Assembly: GCF_000002865.3 (NCBI RefSeq)
Contig: NW_001865069.1
Span: 350,441-414,440 of the forward strand
Source of the DNA: Monosiga brevicollis MX1
Lineage: Eukaryota > Opisthokonta > Choanoflagellata > Craspedida > Salpingoecidae
Direction: 5' to 3'
Length of the DNA: 64,000 nt
Positions 22,158 through 33,837 of the stretch are shown one piece after another. Position 1 is the stretch's first letter. Each line of letters begins with the position of its first letter. Both the position numbers and the translations under genes were made by a program. Under the pieces are notes generated by a model, which saw nothing but the letters and a program-made list of their open reading frames with translations, made no database searches and was not told where the DNA came from.

Positions 22158-22586
22158 GTTGACGGAGGCAGCTGGCAATGTGGGCCCGAAAGAAAAGCAA
22201 AAGGCTGGGCAGCCGCGGGGAAGGGCGGGGAAATGACGAGAAGAAAAAGCGCACACCCCTGCCTTTATCGTCAAACCACGGCGATGTCAAGGGCGAGGAG
22301 GAAAGGCAGCAGTCGCGTCGTCGTGTCGAGCGAGCGAGTGCGCGCGTGTCAAGCGAAAGGGTTGAAGATCTCAAAACGAGCAAGCTCCCAAATGCCAAAG
22401 CAGGTGGCTTTGGAGACGCTGTTTGGAGCGTCGCAAAGCAAGGATGGCGAGGGTGGGATAAGACGCAATCGCAATCGAGATCCCAAAGACGGTGTGGATG
22501 GTCTATCAGCGGCGCTCTTATGTAGCCGGGGTTGACTGGCTCCCAATGCGATCGAGATCGGCTGGCTGCCGTTTTGTTCCACACAA

Positions 22587-22797
22587 GAGAGAGAGAGACA
22601 GAGAGAGTGAGAGAAAATGTGAGAGAGAAGCAGAAGCAGAAAAGAGAGAGAGAGAGAGCTTTTGAGAGAGTTTTTGAGAGAGAGAGAGAGAGTTTGAGAG
22701 AGTTTGAGAGAGAGTTTGAGGGAGAGAAAGAGTTTGAGAAAGAGAGAGAGAGAGAGAGTTTGAGAGAGAGAGAGAGAGAGAGAGTTTGAGAGAGAGA
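22587..22797. repeat. GAGAGTTT satellite and (GA)n
   Basis: Purine array of GA runs broken by TTT (TTTGAGAG units), the same motif as at 7.2 and 55.5 kb. The long open frames here are repeat artefacts. Confidence 0.9.
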
Positions 22798-23850
22798 AGA
22801 GAGGGGCGGAATGATAAGGAAAAAAAAAAGCGCGCTGAGATGAAAACAAAGGCTCTGGGCTGTCGAGGCATTGGCGGCCGACGGTGTGGATCGTGGCGCA
22901 GGGTTGCCATCAGACTCTTTTAAGAGAGGGAGAGAGGAGAAAGAGGGAGAGATAACCGTTTCCTCCTACTCGCTGCCCTTTTTGGGCCCCGTACTTGCGA
23001 CTGCCGATCGGTGCTTTTGTTACGCAAACACCTTGCTCTTGCACACCTTCCACGTCAAGAGCACTTTTCAAAGATTTTGGTCCTTATGATGACGGCGTCG
23101 CTCGTATTGGCCAGCGAGGCGTGGGGCGTCGGCTTGATGCCCGAGCCGCACGCTCCATGCGTGCAGGTGGTGCTGCTCTGCGCCTCTACCCCGCTTGCAA
23201 CGGCCCCTTTTACCCGCGCCGCATCGCGCAGCGCTGCCATTTCACCTTCGTTCTTCAATCTCCTGCTTCACTCTTTGAGTTGCGCATGCACCCCCGCCCT
23301 TACTGCAGCTGCATCTGCATTGTTTCCCCTCAGTTGCCGCTTCACCCCCAAACTGAATACTGTGGTATATATCACACTTTGTATTTGATAGAGTGTACCC
23401 TAAGCTACACTATGTCATTTAATTGTCAGCATTTGCTGGTGGGAGATTCTTGTCCGAGATTCTTGTCCGCAGTTTCACACCTCTGCAAAACACAGAAAAC
23501 AACAACAACAACAACAACAGCCAGAAGAACAACAAAACAGGACGATAACAGGACAAAGAAGGTGTGGGTCCATCTTGACACTGTAGGCATTATGGAGAGC
23601 GATGTTGCATGCTGTTGGTGATGGGGAACGGGGGGAAACTTTGTTGCTGCATGCGGGCGGGCACAAGGCGAACCACACCACCGCATGGTCTGATGGCTTT
23701 TGAGAATCCAGAACAATCAATTGCCCAGATATAAAAGAATGACTTGAAATTAGCAAAAAAACACTTGCGCGCGCGCACCGGGGCCTGTTGGTATTCACAC
23801 TCGTTTCCGCAACTTCAATCAGGCCCATCCAGAGACGATAGCACGGCAGA
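22798..23850. other. intergenic
   Basis: Between the Pro/Ser-rich gene's 5' side and the septin 3' end. Contains an (ACA)n run near 23499 and open frames (23011-23388, 22995-23621) with no recognisable content. No gene called. Confidence 0.45.
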
Positions 23851-25083
23851 TTACTCGGGTTGCTCGAGGTTGGAGCGGCGGTAAGCTTCATAGTGTACGC
23901 TTGCCGTCGCATCGATCAGGTCCTGCAGATGCGTTCTGTTTTGCACATCAACGACCCCGCCCACGTGAGCCCTGAAATTGAGCCTGTTTTGATAACGTCT
24001 ACGGCCAGGCTTGGCCGAGGAAAGGCGAGGACGGCTGGCTAGCGGCAAGGCGCACTTACACAAAAAGCATTTCCTTCAAGGCGGCAGAGTCACAGTGGCT
24101 ACGATCGTCAACTACATGTTCAGCGGTCCGGCATATTTGGCATTGTCAAACACATGAGCCATACCAGGTGCAAAACAGCGAGCGCATTAAAACTCTCCAG
24201 GCCTCCCTTGAGGCATCTCTTCCTGCCTTGACCTAGCACGCACCATTGACCATGCCGTAGCGAGTCTTGCGGTAGCGAACGGTTTGGCCGTCAATCTGGG
24301 CTTCGTGGTTGTGGCCAACAACGGCAAAGGGCATGACCTCCTTCACCTCCAGCATGCGCAACATGTCCTCCTCCTCATCGCCTTCGCGCGGCTGCGGGAA
24401 GGGCTGGATGCCAAACGTCTCCATGTCCTCGCGCACCTGCACCCATCAACCCCGTGGTCAGAACATTATCGTCAGCATCATCTTCAGCTGCCCATTCTTG
24501 CCCTCAGTCTCTGCTCGCATGAAATCCAAGAAACAAACACGAGAACAAGACACGCCAGACAAAACCAATCAGCATGGTCAACGTACGCGCTCCTTGAAAG
24601 CGTGCAGTTCCTCCTTGGTCAGTGTGTCGGCCTTGCCAATCACTGGCACAACGTTGACCAGTTTCTAGTACAGAGGCAAGCCCACAGCACTGTCTCCATG
24701 ACTCATTCCATCAAGCGCTGCAAGGTGCACCTGCCACTACGGGGTTTGACAGTGGGCAGCGCCAAGCTCGGCATACCTGGAGCTCAAGCATGGCCTTGAC
24801 GTCCAAGGGCGACAGGCTGCGATGGCAAAACCCCAACGTGAAGAGTAAGGTGAGGCCAAGCACCGAGCAGCGAGGAACAAACCCTATAGTGACAGCCATG
24901 CAATGAGACGGGGTCCAAGCCGAGCAAGCACAGACCTGTGTCCAGTTGGTGGCAAAAAGTAGAGGCAGGCGTGTATCCTGCTATCCTCAATACGCGCACG
25001 GTTGACCGCCAGCTATTGCATCAAGCATCAAAGACCAGCTGCGGGTCAGAAAGGTCGACTCGACGAGTGTACCAATAAACGCG

Positions 25084-25134
<51 letters not shown>

Positions 25135-26734
25135 AACAAGGAGAAAGAGCAAAAGAGCCAAGTGCAGGCCTCACCTCAGCATCGAGATAATGCGAGTGTT
25201 GCTCTTCAATGTATTGCACGATGGGTTCCCAGCTGGATGCACCGACACGTTGCCACGGTGGTGAGTGGAAGGCCAGCGTAGGAGCTCACGGGACCCAGGT
25301 GTGCAAACAGAGACATACCATTCCGAGTTGTCGACCAGGTCCCCAAACCCCGGCGTGTCGGTGATGTTGAGCTTCATGCGCACGTTGGCTTCTTGCAAAA
25401 CTGTGGGTGCACAAAGAGGCCAGGATGCGACGCTACACGTGAGGCTACCAAGCCAGCAAATAAATTGCCAAGGGGCTGGATCTTGGCGAACGGGCCCCAG
25501 GCCAGTGTGCTATGGGCGTACCGTGGGTGACGGTGTGGATCTCAACCGTCTGAGGTAGGGGTTCGTGATCACCATTTGGCGCACAGCTTCGACGGCTCAC
25601 TTGGCCCTGAATGAACAAAGGTCCGCGTGTGAGGGGCAGCTTACATTCGGCACATCGCCTGGCGTGGCCCGCAATGTTCTTCTACAAAGGCTTTGCAAGC
25701 GCCTCGTCCAGACACCTACCCGAAAGAGGGTGTCGACAAGGGTAGACTTGCCCAGACCCGTCTCACCAACCACCATCACATTGAAGGTGAAGCTGTTGTT
25801 GATCAAATAAGTGAGGTGCGGCTCGGGCCCAAAATCTCTTCGAGGGGAGAAGGAAGGAGAGCATGATGGCTCACCCTTGTTTGAGCAGGCGGCGCTGCAG
25901 CTGGTCACCGATGCTGTGAAAGCCGACCGTGCCTGTACGTGGAGAGAGCTAGGGTTGAGTGGGCGGCAGGGACTGGAGGCGTGTGCCATCGAAAGTGCGG
26001 ATCCAGCTCGTGCATGATCACCGCTCGACCTGCCCACGCCTGGTTTGCATCACTCAATCTCCTCCCGGCTCTCTCATTCCCTCACCTTGGGCCCCGGTGG
26101 TCAGGAGTCCCCAACGGTTGGTGGTGAGGAGAATGTTGCGGACGACTGTCGTAAACTGCTCAAAGGCCAAAGCTTCGGTACCTATTAGCCAAGAGCGCGG
26201 TTGAGCTGTGGCGTCGGGGACGTCTCAACCCGAGGAGAAAGCTGCTCGCGAGGCTTTGGCATGTCATTGCTTTGCGTTGAGCCGGTGGTGAGCGTTCTTT
26301 GGTCAGCACGCGGCTGTCTCAGACTCACCCTTTGTCAGGGTCACAATCATGTCCAGCTGGGGTTCAGAGAGTGGGTGCTGGAGAATATCTTCGAGCAAGG
26401 GGTCCAGCTGCTCAATGGGCAAGGTCGTGCCATCGCCGACAATGTGGGCAAAGTGATTTGATAGCACTACAGGCCGTAGCACCCAGCCATGCCATGGCGC
26501 AAGGCGGCGTAGCGCACGGCTCGAGTGGTGAGATTGGTGAAGCCAGCCCATCTTGGGAGCGGAAAGGCAGAGGAGCTGCATTTACAGACCTTGGAGCTGG
26601 CGCGCCGTGAAGGAGATGTCACGATCGCTGACATAGCTATTAGAGATGGCAAGGCGGTTCTGGCTTGGGCCGCGGTCCGGGATGGACTTGGACTGCTGCT
26701 CATCATGACCGTCCACCTCGAGATAGTCTGCCAT
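23851..26734 (-). CDS. septin GTPase with EF-hand-like N-terminal extension
   Basis: Filament-forming GTPase of cytokinesis and cortex. Fourteen minus-strand exons close in phase to 400 residues: 26734-26590, 26466-26329, 26181-26086, 25932-25875, 25792-25720, 25549-25522, 25400-25319, 25232-25175, 25012-24936, 24816-24777, 24664-24587, 24436-24244, 24111-24060, 23935-23851. Septin hallmarks: TVGFHSIGDQLQRRLLKQGF before the P-loop GETGLGKST (155-163), TVEIHTVTHV, switch DTPGFGD (194-200), DNSECWEPIVQYI, PTGHSLSPLD, GKAD (275-278), and the septin-unique element to HLQDLIDAT. Residues ~43-120 form two helix-loop-helix units resembling a degenerate EF-hand pair (FAHIVGDG, PIEQLDPLLEDILQHPLSEPQ, AFEQFTTVVRNIL). 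The usual YPWGVVEV is reduced to YGMVNV. No C-terminal coiled coil. Confidence 0.9.
25084..25131. repeat. poly-A tract (48 nt) in septin intron
   Basis: On the sense strand of the septin gene this is a poly-T run inside the intron between exons 25232-25175 and 25012-24936, about 70 nt from the acceptor. Confidence 0.95.
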
Positions 26735-26819
26735 CTTGGCGAATGGTTCTGTGTGTCCAAGGGCAAAGGCTGGAGAGGGGCCGAACGGTGCCTGTAGCCG
26801 TTCTTTTGCTATTCCAAGG

Positions 26820-27033
26820 NNNNNNNNNNNNNNNNNNNNNNNNNNNNNNNNNNNNNNNNNNNNNNNNNNNNNNNNNNNNNNNNNNNNNNNNNNNNNNNNN
26901 NNNNNNNNNNNNNNNNNNNNNNNNNNNNNNNNNNNNNNNNNNNNNNNNNNNNNNNNNNNNNNNNNNNNNNNNNNNNNNNNNNNNNNNNNNNNNNNNNNNN
27001 NNNNNNNNNNNNNNNNNNNNNNNNNNNNNNNNN
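26820..27033. other. assembly gap (N run)
   Basis: 214 undetermined bases, directly followed by a long GA run that probably caused the gap. Confidence 1.
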
Positions 27034-27136
<103 letters not shown>

Positions 27137-27732
27137 GGGCGAGCGAGCCAGAGCAGGGAGGCAGTGCATGAGCGCGCGAGCGCTTACCCGAGACAAAGAA
27201 ACAATGTGAGCTTTTGCATGAGAGGTGCAGGTCCAATGAGGCCGTGGTTGCAGAGAGAGAATGACTGCCGTTAATGGCTACTAGGTACTAGCAAAGCGCC
27301 AAGCAGAGATATAGCCTGTGGTTGTACTTTCTTTAGAGACTTGTACACAAGGGCTGAGAGCGAGGGAGCTGGACTCAAACAAAGAGAACCGAAATTTTTT
27401 TCAAGGCGAATTGGTGTAAACAAGTGTTGTGTACAAAATACCCCAGCTCAAACAACAACTGTTTTCAACCATTTACTGCAACACCTCACTCCTCCTCCTC
27501 CTGCTATGGCAGGTCCCCATGGCATTCTTGCAGGGTCACGAGGAGACTCGGGCCGGGCCGGGGCGCAACCGTTGGCGCGCAACCCAACTCTTCAACGTGG
27601 GCGCACCACAATTCAGGCTTTGCAGTGCTTGCTTGGCTGGGTGTTGGGGACATGCAAACATAAAACCCGTCGCATGTCCGCTGCCCTCAAGCGTGCAAAC
27701 ATGCTCCCCGACTCAAGGCCCCTGGGCATTGG

Positions 27733-28214
27733 TCACACCTGTCCCACCAAAGCACCACACACATCGGCTCGTTGGTAGCGCCAACTTGGTTTATAATGCC
27801 ACACACACGCGTCTCCACGCTCATACGTGATCATCGCTTCACTCAGAAAAAACTGACCCATTTCGCTCCATGAACCATGCATGCAAGCAAGAAGCGGGAC
27901 GGAAACCGTAACCGTGCGCGCGCGCCAGCAACAGGCGCGCTTGCCCGCTGCACGCCCGTCGATAAGCAGTGAGGCAAGGTGACCAACCACTCCAGCCGGC
28001 CCTGCCTTTCGCCGAGCCGTCATGCCTACATGGATCAGCAACGAATATCCCCAAACCAACATGCCAGGGCGCATCCCGTTGAAGCCTTCAGTCAATTTTT
28101 CCCACCTATTGCCCTTGCCGATTCCCGAACCGCTTGTGGCGACGCTGCCAAACATTGCCTTGAGGTCCTTGAACCTGGCCACCTCCCTGATTTGAGCAGC
28201 CACTTTTGGTGCCA
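27733..28214 (-). CDS. small one-helix protein, possibly mitochondrial ATP synthase subunit f-like (5' end unresolved)
   Basis: Two minus exons, 28214-28030 and 27852-27733, join in phase to about 101 residues; the start lies in an upstream exon I cannot fix. Content: a basic amphipathic start (APKVAAQIREVARFKDLKAM), a Gly/Ser linker, NRWEKLTEGFNGMRPG, one membrane helix (MLVWGYSLLIHFFLSEAM), and a tail ending YERGDACVWHYKPSWRYQR. The pattern of helix then short basic aromatic tail resembles ATP synthase subunit f, but the match is weak. Head to head with the gene at 28340, overlapping its likely promoter. Confidence 0.4.
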
Positions 28215-28339
28215 CTGCCGTTTCGCTGCTGGGCAGAATCGTGCCGTCTCGCGGCCATCACCGGTCGCTGCATGCCATTGCGTGCGCGCATCAACGACCC
28301 CCTCTTTCTTCTTCTTCTTTTTGCACTTGACGAGGCATC

Positions 28340-28940
28340 ATGCAGGCGATGGCACTGCAAACGCCCCTTCCCATGGTCGCCCAGCGCGTGCCCCCGCGGC
28401 CGCCGTCCAGCGGTGACCTGACTGGGGATGACGATGACGGTCGTGACAGCGACCTTCGCTCACTCACAGCCAACAGCAAGCTGCTCGCCTCGCCCAGCAT
28501 TCGGCGCTCCCTTTTTGGCACCTGGCCCGAAGAGAGCCCCAGCAATCGTGACAGCCGGCGCCAGGTGCAGCACCTCCGCGAACAACGGCGCCAGCAACGC
28601 CGCGACGAGCTGTTGGTCTCCAACATCCTCTTACAGCTTCATGATCAACCGGCCAGCCGCAGTGGCCCGGGCACCCCCGATGACGTCTTTGCTTTCCCCA
28701 GTGTCTGCTCGCCGACTCGGCCCGCGCGTGCACAGCTCGAGGAGCTCAAGCGACAGCGCCGCCACCAGCGTCTGCGCGAACAAGGCTCGCAGCACCAGCC
28801 CCCGCACCTGGTAGTGGCCCCCATCTTGGCCCACGGCACCGTCACCACCATCGGTATGTCGCTCTGCTCCGCGTTGCCTTGACCCCAACGGTTTGGCCCT
28901 CATCCACTGCATGCGTCTGACGACAGACAGCAATACATGA
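28340..28940 (+). CDS. hypothetical small charged protein
   Basis: Exons 28340-28853 and 28927-28940 give 175 residues. Proline-rich N-terminus, acidic GDDDDGRDSD patch, then two Arg/Gln-rich helical stretches (HLREQRRQQRRDELL and QLEELKRQRRHQRLREQ) likely to form coiled coil or bind nucleic acid. The final exon adds only four residues (DSNT). No family recognised. The codon bias and lack of stops support coding; the tiny last exon is a weak point. Confidence 0.5.
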
Positions 28941-29964
28941 GCCGCGGTTCCAACCTAGCACCCAGTAGGAAGCGCGACTTTGCTGAATGCGCTGTCTGGC
29001 TGGGCTCCTCTACCCCACAGTCCCATTTCTTTCTCCGTCGTTGATGCTGGTTATGATGTTATGATGCATCGGCGCTAGGGCTGGCAGTGGCTGGCTGTTG
29101 TGCCATGTTTTGGCCCGGCCAGCTTTGCGCTTGCCAACACGAATGCTGATGTTGATGCTGAGTCGTCCCGCGTGGGAACTGAAACCTTGATAGCTTGGGT
29201 TTTTTGATTGTTTGCTGCAGCGCCTGAGGCGCACTTGTGTATGATAGTGTCATGTGTTGATTCCCGCTTCTGTGATAGGGACCAGAAAATCGAGAAGAGG
29301 TGCAGCCTCGTTTCACTCCTCACACGACGTCTTCTTCCCCTCTGGCCCAACTTGAACGGCCCGTCTCTTTTTGCTAAGTCATCATGTGAAGTTGTAGTAG
29401 TACATGTCGTAGTAGCAGTCGTTGTCGTTGTCGTATCTGTGGCAGCAGTAGTAGCAGCAGTAGTAGTAGTAGTAGCAGCAGTAGTAGTAGTAGTAGCAGC
29501 AGTAGTAGTAGTAGTAGCAGTAGTAGCAGTAGTAGCAGCAGTAGCAGCAGTAGCAGCAGTAGCAGCAGTAGCAGCAGTAGCAGCAGTAGCAGTCGTCTCA
29601 GAGAGGAGAAAAATGCAGAGAGGTAGAGAGAGAGAGAGAGACAAAATAAATCAGATAAGAGAGGAGAGAGAGAGAGAAGAGAGCGGAACAAAAAGAGAGA
29701 GCGAGAGAAAAAGAGTGGGGAACGTGTTGCACGAAAAGAGAGAGTGGAGGAGGAGTTTCTTCATCGTATGTGCGATCTCTGCATGTGTGTGTGTGTGTGT
29801 GTGTCGTGCGCGCTCGTTCGTGGAGGAAGAGAGAGTGTGTGTGAGTGCTCGCGTCTTCTCACGGCTCTCACTGGGTGGTGGACTGGGTTTGCTGGGCTGG
29901 TGCTGCATGGGATGCTCGATGCCAGGGTATAGCTGGGAACGGTGGCCTGTTGTCGCCCGTCATC
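28941..29964. other. intergenic with triplet and GA repeats
   Basis: Contains the AGT/AGC array (29390-29593) and GA-rich DNA to about 29720. No RNA gene or exon recognised. The 316-residue open frame from 29208 is mostly repeat. Confidence 0.6.
29390..29593. repeat. (AGT)n/(AGC)n compound trinucleotide array
   Basis: About 68 triplets alternating blocks of AGT and AGC with a higher-order pattern (AGCAGCAGT repeated, then AGTAGTAGT...). Open on both strands (Val/Ala or Thr/Ala), so it yields spurious ORFs. Confidence 0.95.
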
Positions 29965-31845
29965 ATGTGGACACAATTCCAGCTCGCGGCGTCCATCGTG
30001 GGCGTTGTTACGCTCTCCTTTTGGGCCCTCAAGGTACGGGGTCGCCTTTGTCCGTTGGCTGCATGCCCCGCGGCCAGAGTTCGTGCGGGGTGGATCATCG
30101 CTCACTCTTGCCCCATTTCTGTCTCTTTCTGATTTCTCCATGCGGTTCTTGGATGTAGCTCGTACGCACCGCCTACGCCACCTTTCTGCGCCCTTCCCAT
30201 GACCTTTACAAACGCTACAAGGTACGGCAATCTTGAGAATGTGGCCTTGACTTTAGTTCTGTTGCCGGGGCACAGACCGTCAAAAGGCAACGCGCGGCCC
30301 CAGACCTCGCACCGAGCCCCTTCACTTGCTCAATCTGCACACTTGATCTTGCAATCCGCTCCGTCAACAGGGCGAGGGCGAGCCTTGGGCACTGGTGACT
30401 GGCGGATCGGATGGCATCGGCAAAGCTTACGCCATGGAACTGGCCAAGCGCGTAAGAGACTTTTGCCATCGCATCTCCTTGATCTCGCATCTGCGCCACT
30501 CTCATGCACCATTGACTTATCACTCAGGGCTTCAACATTCTCAATGTCTCTCGCACCCCGGCCAAGCTCGAGGCCGTCAAGGCCGAGATTCTGGCAACTT
30601 ACCCGTCCATCCAGGTGGAGTCTGTCACCTTGGACATGGCTCTGGCCAGCTTTGACGAAATCTACGACGTGGTCACGCAAGCCATGGCGGGTCGTGACGT
30701 TGCCGTCGTCATCAACAATGCCGGTTCGTGTGAAACATCCCTTGTTTGTCCACATTGCCAAAGACTCTGCCATGCTCGACTCAATCTTTGTCGCTGTGGC
30801 TGCCCAGGTTTGGCTCCTCACCCGCAGCGACTGGCTGCTTATGAGGCCGTGGAAACGCTTCAAGCCCGCAACGCCATCGCGGTCAACGTCGTGGCTTTTA
30901 CCGCCGTGCTCTCGTAAGCATCGCGGGCCGACCTCGCCAGCTCCGCGATGGATGGTCCTCACGCAATGCGCGCGCTGGCTTTGCTACATGACAGAGCGGC
31001 CCTGCCCATTCTCTCCGCCCGCAAATCGCGCGGTGGTGTCGTCAACGTATCGTCCTCCTCTGCGTATCAAGGCTTTGCATACAACGCCGTGTATGCTTCC
31101 ACCAAGGCCTACAATCACGTCATGTCGCAAACATTGGCCGCAGAGGAGCGTGGCAAGGTCGGCCATTCACTGCCCACGCGTACTCCCGAAAGGAGCCAGG
31201 ACAGACAATACCAGCCTCTTTCGAGTACAAGGGCTCGAGCGTGTTTTGTCCTGCCCCGATCCCCTCTTGCTCACCCGATCATCTGATGCTTGCCTGTGTC
31301 AATTCTTTTCCCACCAGCTGGACGTCATCTCCCATACCCCGCTTTTTGTGGCTTCAAACATGGTAGGCCAAGCGTGATCCTCATGCATTCAACCAGTAAA
31401 CTGCTGCGTTTCGGTGGCTTGTGTTCGGATTGGTTTGGTTCTTTTCTCTCTCACCTCTTTGTTGTTTCATTTGCTGGGCTTGGCTGCTGACATACAGACT
31501 CGTCTGAAGGCAAACATGTTCGTGGCAACTGCCGAACAAACAGTGGTGGCTTGCCTCGACTCTTTGGGTCACGACGACATCACGAGCGGAGTCCTTAGTC
31601 ACAAGGTTCAAAACGCCATCATCGCTGCCCTTCCGCGCAACATCTTCCAGCAGCAAACCATCAAGGCCATGAAGGCCACGCGCCGCAAGGTGGGTATAAT
31701 CTACATTTAAATGATCAAACCTAATGTGCCTGGGATAGTTTAAACACGGGGAAGTCCTTTGTGCGGCTCATTGCTCGGTGCATGCGATCTGCTGGCACGT
31801 CTATGATAGGTCGAGAAGAAGCTGGCAGCCGCCAAGAAGGAATGA
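29965..31845 (+). CDS. HSD17B12: very-long-chain 3-ketoacyl-CoA reductase / 17-beta-HSD type 12
   Basis: ER short-chain dehydrogenase that reduces 3-ketoacyl-CoA in fatty-acid elongation. Nine exons (29965-30033, 30159-30221, 30371-30451, 30528-30723, 30808-30913, 30995-31157, 31318-31362, 31498-31689, 31810-31845) close to 316 residues. N-terminal membrane helix (LAASIVGVVTLSFWAL), NADPH motif TGGSDGIG (54-61), INNAG, catalytic Ser ~193 in NVSSSSAY, and YASTK (Tyr205, Lys209). The C-terminus is lysine-rich (VEKKLAAAKKE), close to but not a strict KKXX retrieval signal. Length matches the family (human 312). The best family fit is KAR/HSD17B12; HSDL1-type members are the alternative. Confidence 0.9.
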
Positions 31846-32303
31846 GGCCAACCAGGTTCCTGTGCACAAGCACGCCTAACCGCCTTCTAAACTGAAGCCG
31901 TTCCCTGAGCACAGTTTCTGGTTTGTGTAGTTTCCTCATGGTGGCATTGCAATCGCAAGTCTAAATTCAAAGCCGAAAACGGCTCGAAGAAGAATTCAAT
32001 CAAGAAGCTCGACACAACCCATAGTCTATTTGGCAGTCACTCAGTCTGATTAAGAAGTATTTTGGTGGAAACCTTTTTTTTTTTTACAGTGCGCGCGAAT
32101 AATCTTATAATAATACCTATATGTTCATGTCATCAGGCAGAGGTCAGAAACATTTTTAGTGGTGGAACCGGCTCCAACAAGGTGGGCAAGTCGCCCCTTG
32201 TCAAAGTCCCCGCCCACGACTCTTATTTCTGTTAAGCGTGTGAAAGGCACCTAGATCAGGAATGACCAGGCACGAAGCAGCAACAAAGAGGCGGCTGTCT
32301 GGC
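31846..32303. other. intergenic between convergent genes
   Basis: AT-richer 3' flank of KAR and of the EF-hand gene. No feature recognised. Confidence 0.5.
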
Positions 32304-33837
32304 TCAAACTCGACGACGCTCGAGGTGCTCCCCGTCCATGCAATAGTGTAAGAGTTCCAGCGCCTCAATCAAGTCTCGGCACAGCTCTTCAACGGTAAGT
32401 ATGCCATCGTCGTCCTCTCCACTCTCGACCAGATCGAGGATCAAATGAGCGGGCAAAGCGAGTTGAAAGATGGTATTGTAGTTGTGTACAATACGGACAA
32501 CCTCATTGGAACTCAGGCGACCGCCGCTATCTGCTGCGTCGAGGAGAGCTCGGTGTAATTTTCCAAATCGCCACAACCATGGCTTGATGCGGTGCATGTC
32601 TGCCTCTTGTCGCAATTCTAGCGGTTGATACGCGTGCATGGGTTCCCTGCTCATGTCCGCGCTTGGTCCGGTGGGCAGGCATGATGAGACGGTGCGTTGT
32701 GTGTGATTGTGGCTCTGGGGAGGCTGAGAATAGCCGTGGCCACCAATGGGAGGCAACTTGTCATGGGTTGAGAAGCATTCGCGGTCCTGCAGGGCCGGGC
32801 TGGTGTTTTCGACATCCTGCCACAGCAACGGTTGTAAACGACCACTGCCCGACCGCACGGATCGCAAGTGGGCAGAGGGACCGCGTGACGTGATGGGTGA
32901 CACTGGGGCTCGGTGCGATATGCCAAAGGAGGGCGGAGTGGGCGGAACCCGATTCATCGCGGTCGGCGGCCCCACGCTGGCACCATTGTCGTCACAGACG
33001 TGGGTAGGAAGGGCTGCGAGATGGTGTTTGAGGGCTTCAAAGCGCATGCGGCGCTCACCGCCTGCCAAGCCTTGCAGGTAAGCCGTAAACTCGCCCACGT
33101 GGATCGGCAGGCGCGAGCGTCGCAATGTCTGCCGAAGCGTAGTGGCCAGAAGTGTAAGGTCCTGCCGAGACACGCCCGTATTTACCAACATCACGTGTTA
33201 TCTGACCTCAAGCACGGTTTGTAGGAGAATGTAATGCAAACCATCACGCTCGGCATGTTCGAGCAACAGCATAAATCTGCTCCCAAAGCCAGTGACCACA
33301 TCAGAGGAACAGGTGGTGCTCCCAGCTGACGACAAGCCGTGGAGGTCTAGCTCACGCATGCAGCCATGAATAACGTACTGTGCATATTTGCCAGACTGGC
33401 GCTTGGCAACGTCAACAACGCCAGCCGGAGGTTCAATGGGCCTAGCAGTAACCCCCCCAAGAAATCACACCAGCATCAACACACAAGAGTCAAAAGCAAT
33501 GCAACAAATCAACGAGCTTGCCAAGGGCCTGACACGGCCCGAATCGTGTGTGGACTGGGAAGCAAAGGAAGGAAAGAACAAAGACAACGTGCTGCACGGG
33601 AGCAACACACCGATCAGCAGCCCCCGTGCCATTCTGTGCTTGGCCAGCGTTGGCGGCGCCCTTGGTCACCTGAACCAGTCGACCTGGTAAGACAGTGGTG
33701 AGGTCGACCGTCAAGGTCAGCATGGAAAGGTCACAAGAGAGCGAGACAGGTGGCAACCTGGCCATGTTGCACCTACCTCCCACTAGGCGCGTGTCCAGGC
33801 TGGGCTGTGTGTCAGTGCCAAAAGGCGCCCACGACAT
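32304..33837 (-). CDS. EF-hand-containing protein, 5' exons uncertain
   Basis: The 3' exon (about 33159-32304) encodes DLTLLATTLRQTLRRSRLPI, a Pro/Ser-rich middle, and a helical C-terminus with a degenerate EF loop (LLDAADSGGRLSSNEVV) followed by a better one (VESGEDDDGILTVEEL: acidic at 3, 5 and 12, Gly at 6). An upstream exon (about 33426-33217) reads IEPPAGVVDVAKRQSGKYAQ, then EHAERDGLHYILLQTVLE, and splices in phase 0 to it. A likely first exon starts at 33837 (MSWAPFGTDTQPSLDTRLVG). The joins between the first two exons do not close cleanly, so the N-terminus is provisional. Probably a calcium-responsive regulator; no specific family recognised. Confidence 0.55.

Noticed and set aside
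22995-23621. 208-residue plus-strand open frame upstream of the septin 3' end
   Set aside because: Low-complexity, Cys/His/Ser-rich without a fold-like pattern; no splice partners; poor coding bias.
25084-25131. Poly-A run considered as a retrotransposon tail
   Set aside because: No target-site duplication or element body beside it, and it lies in an intron; a homopolymer is the simpler reading.
29208-30158. 316-residue open frame on the plus strand
   Set aside because: Most of it is the AGT/AGC array and GA repeats; it overlaps the well-supported KAR first exon in another frame.
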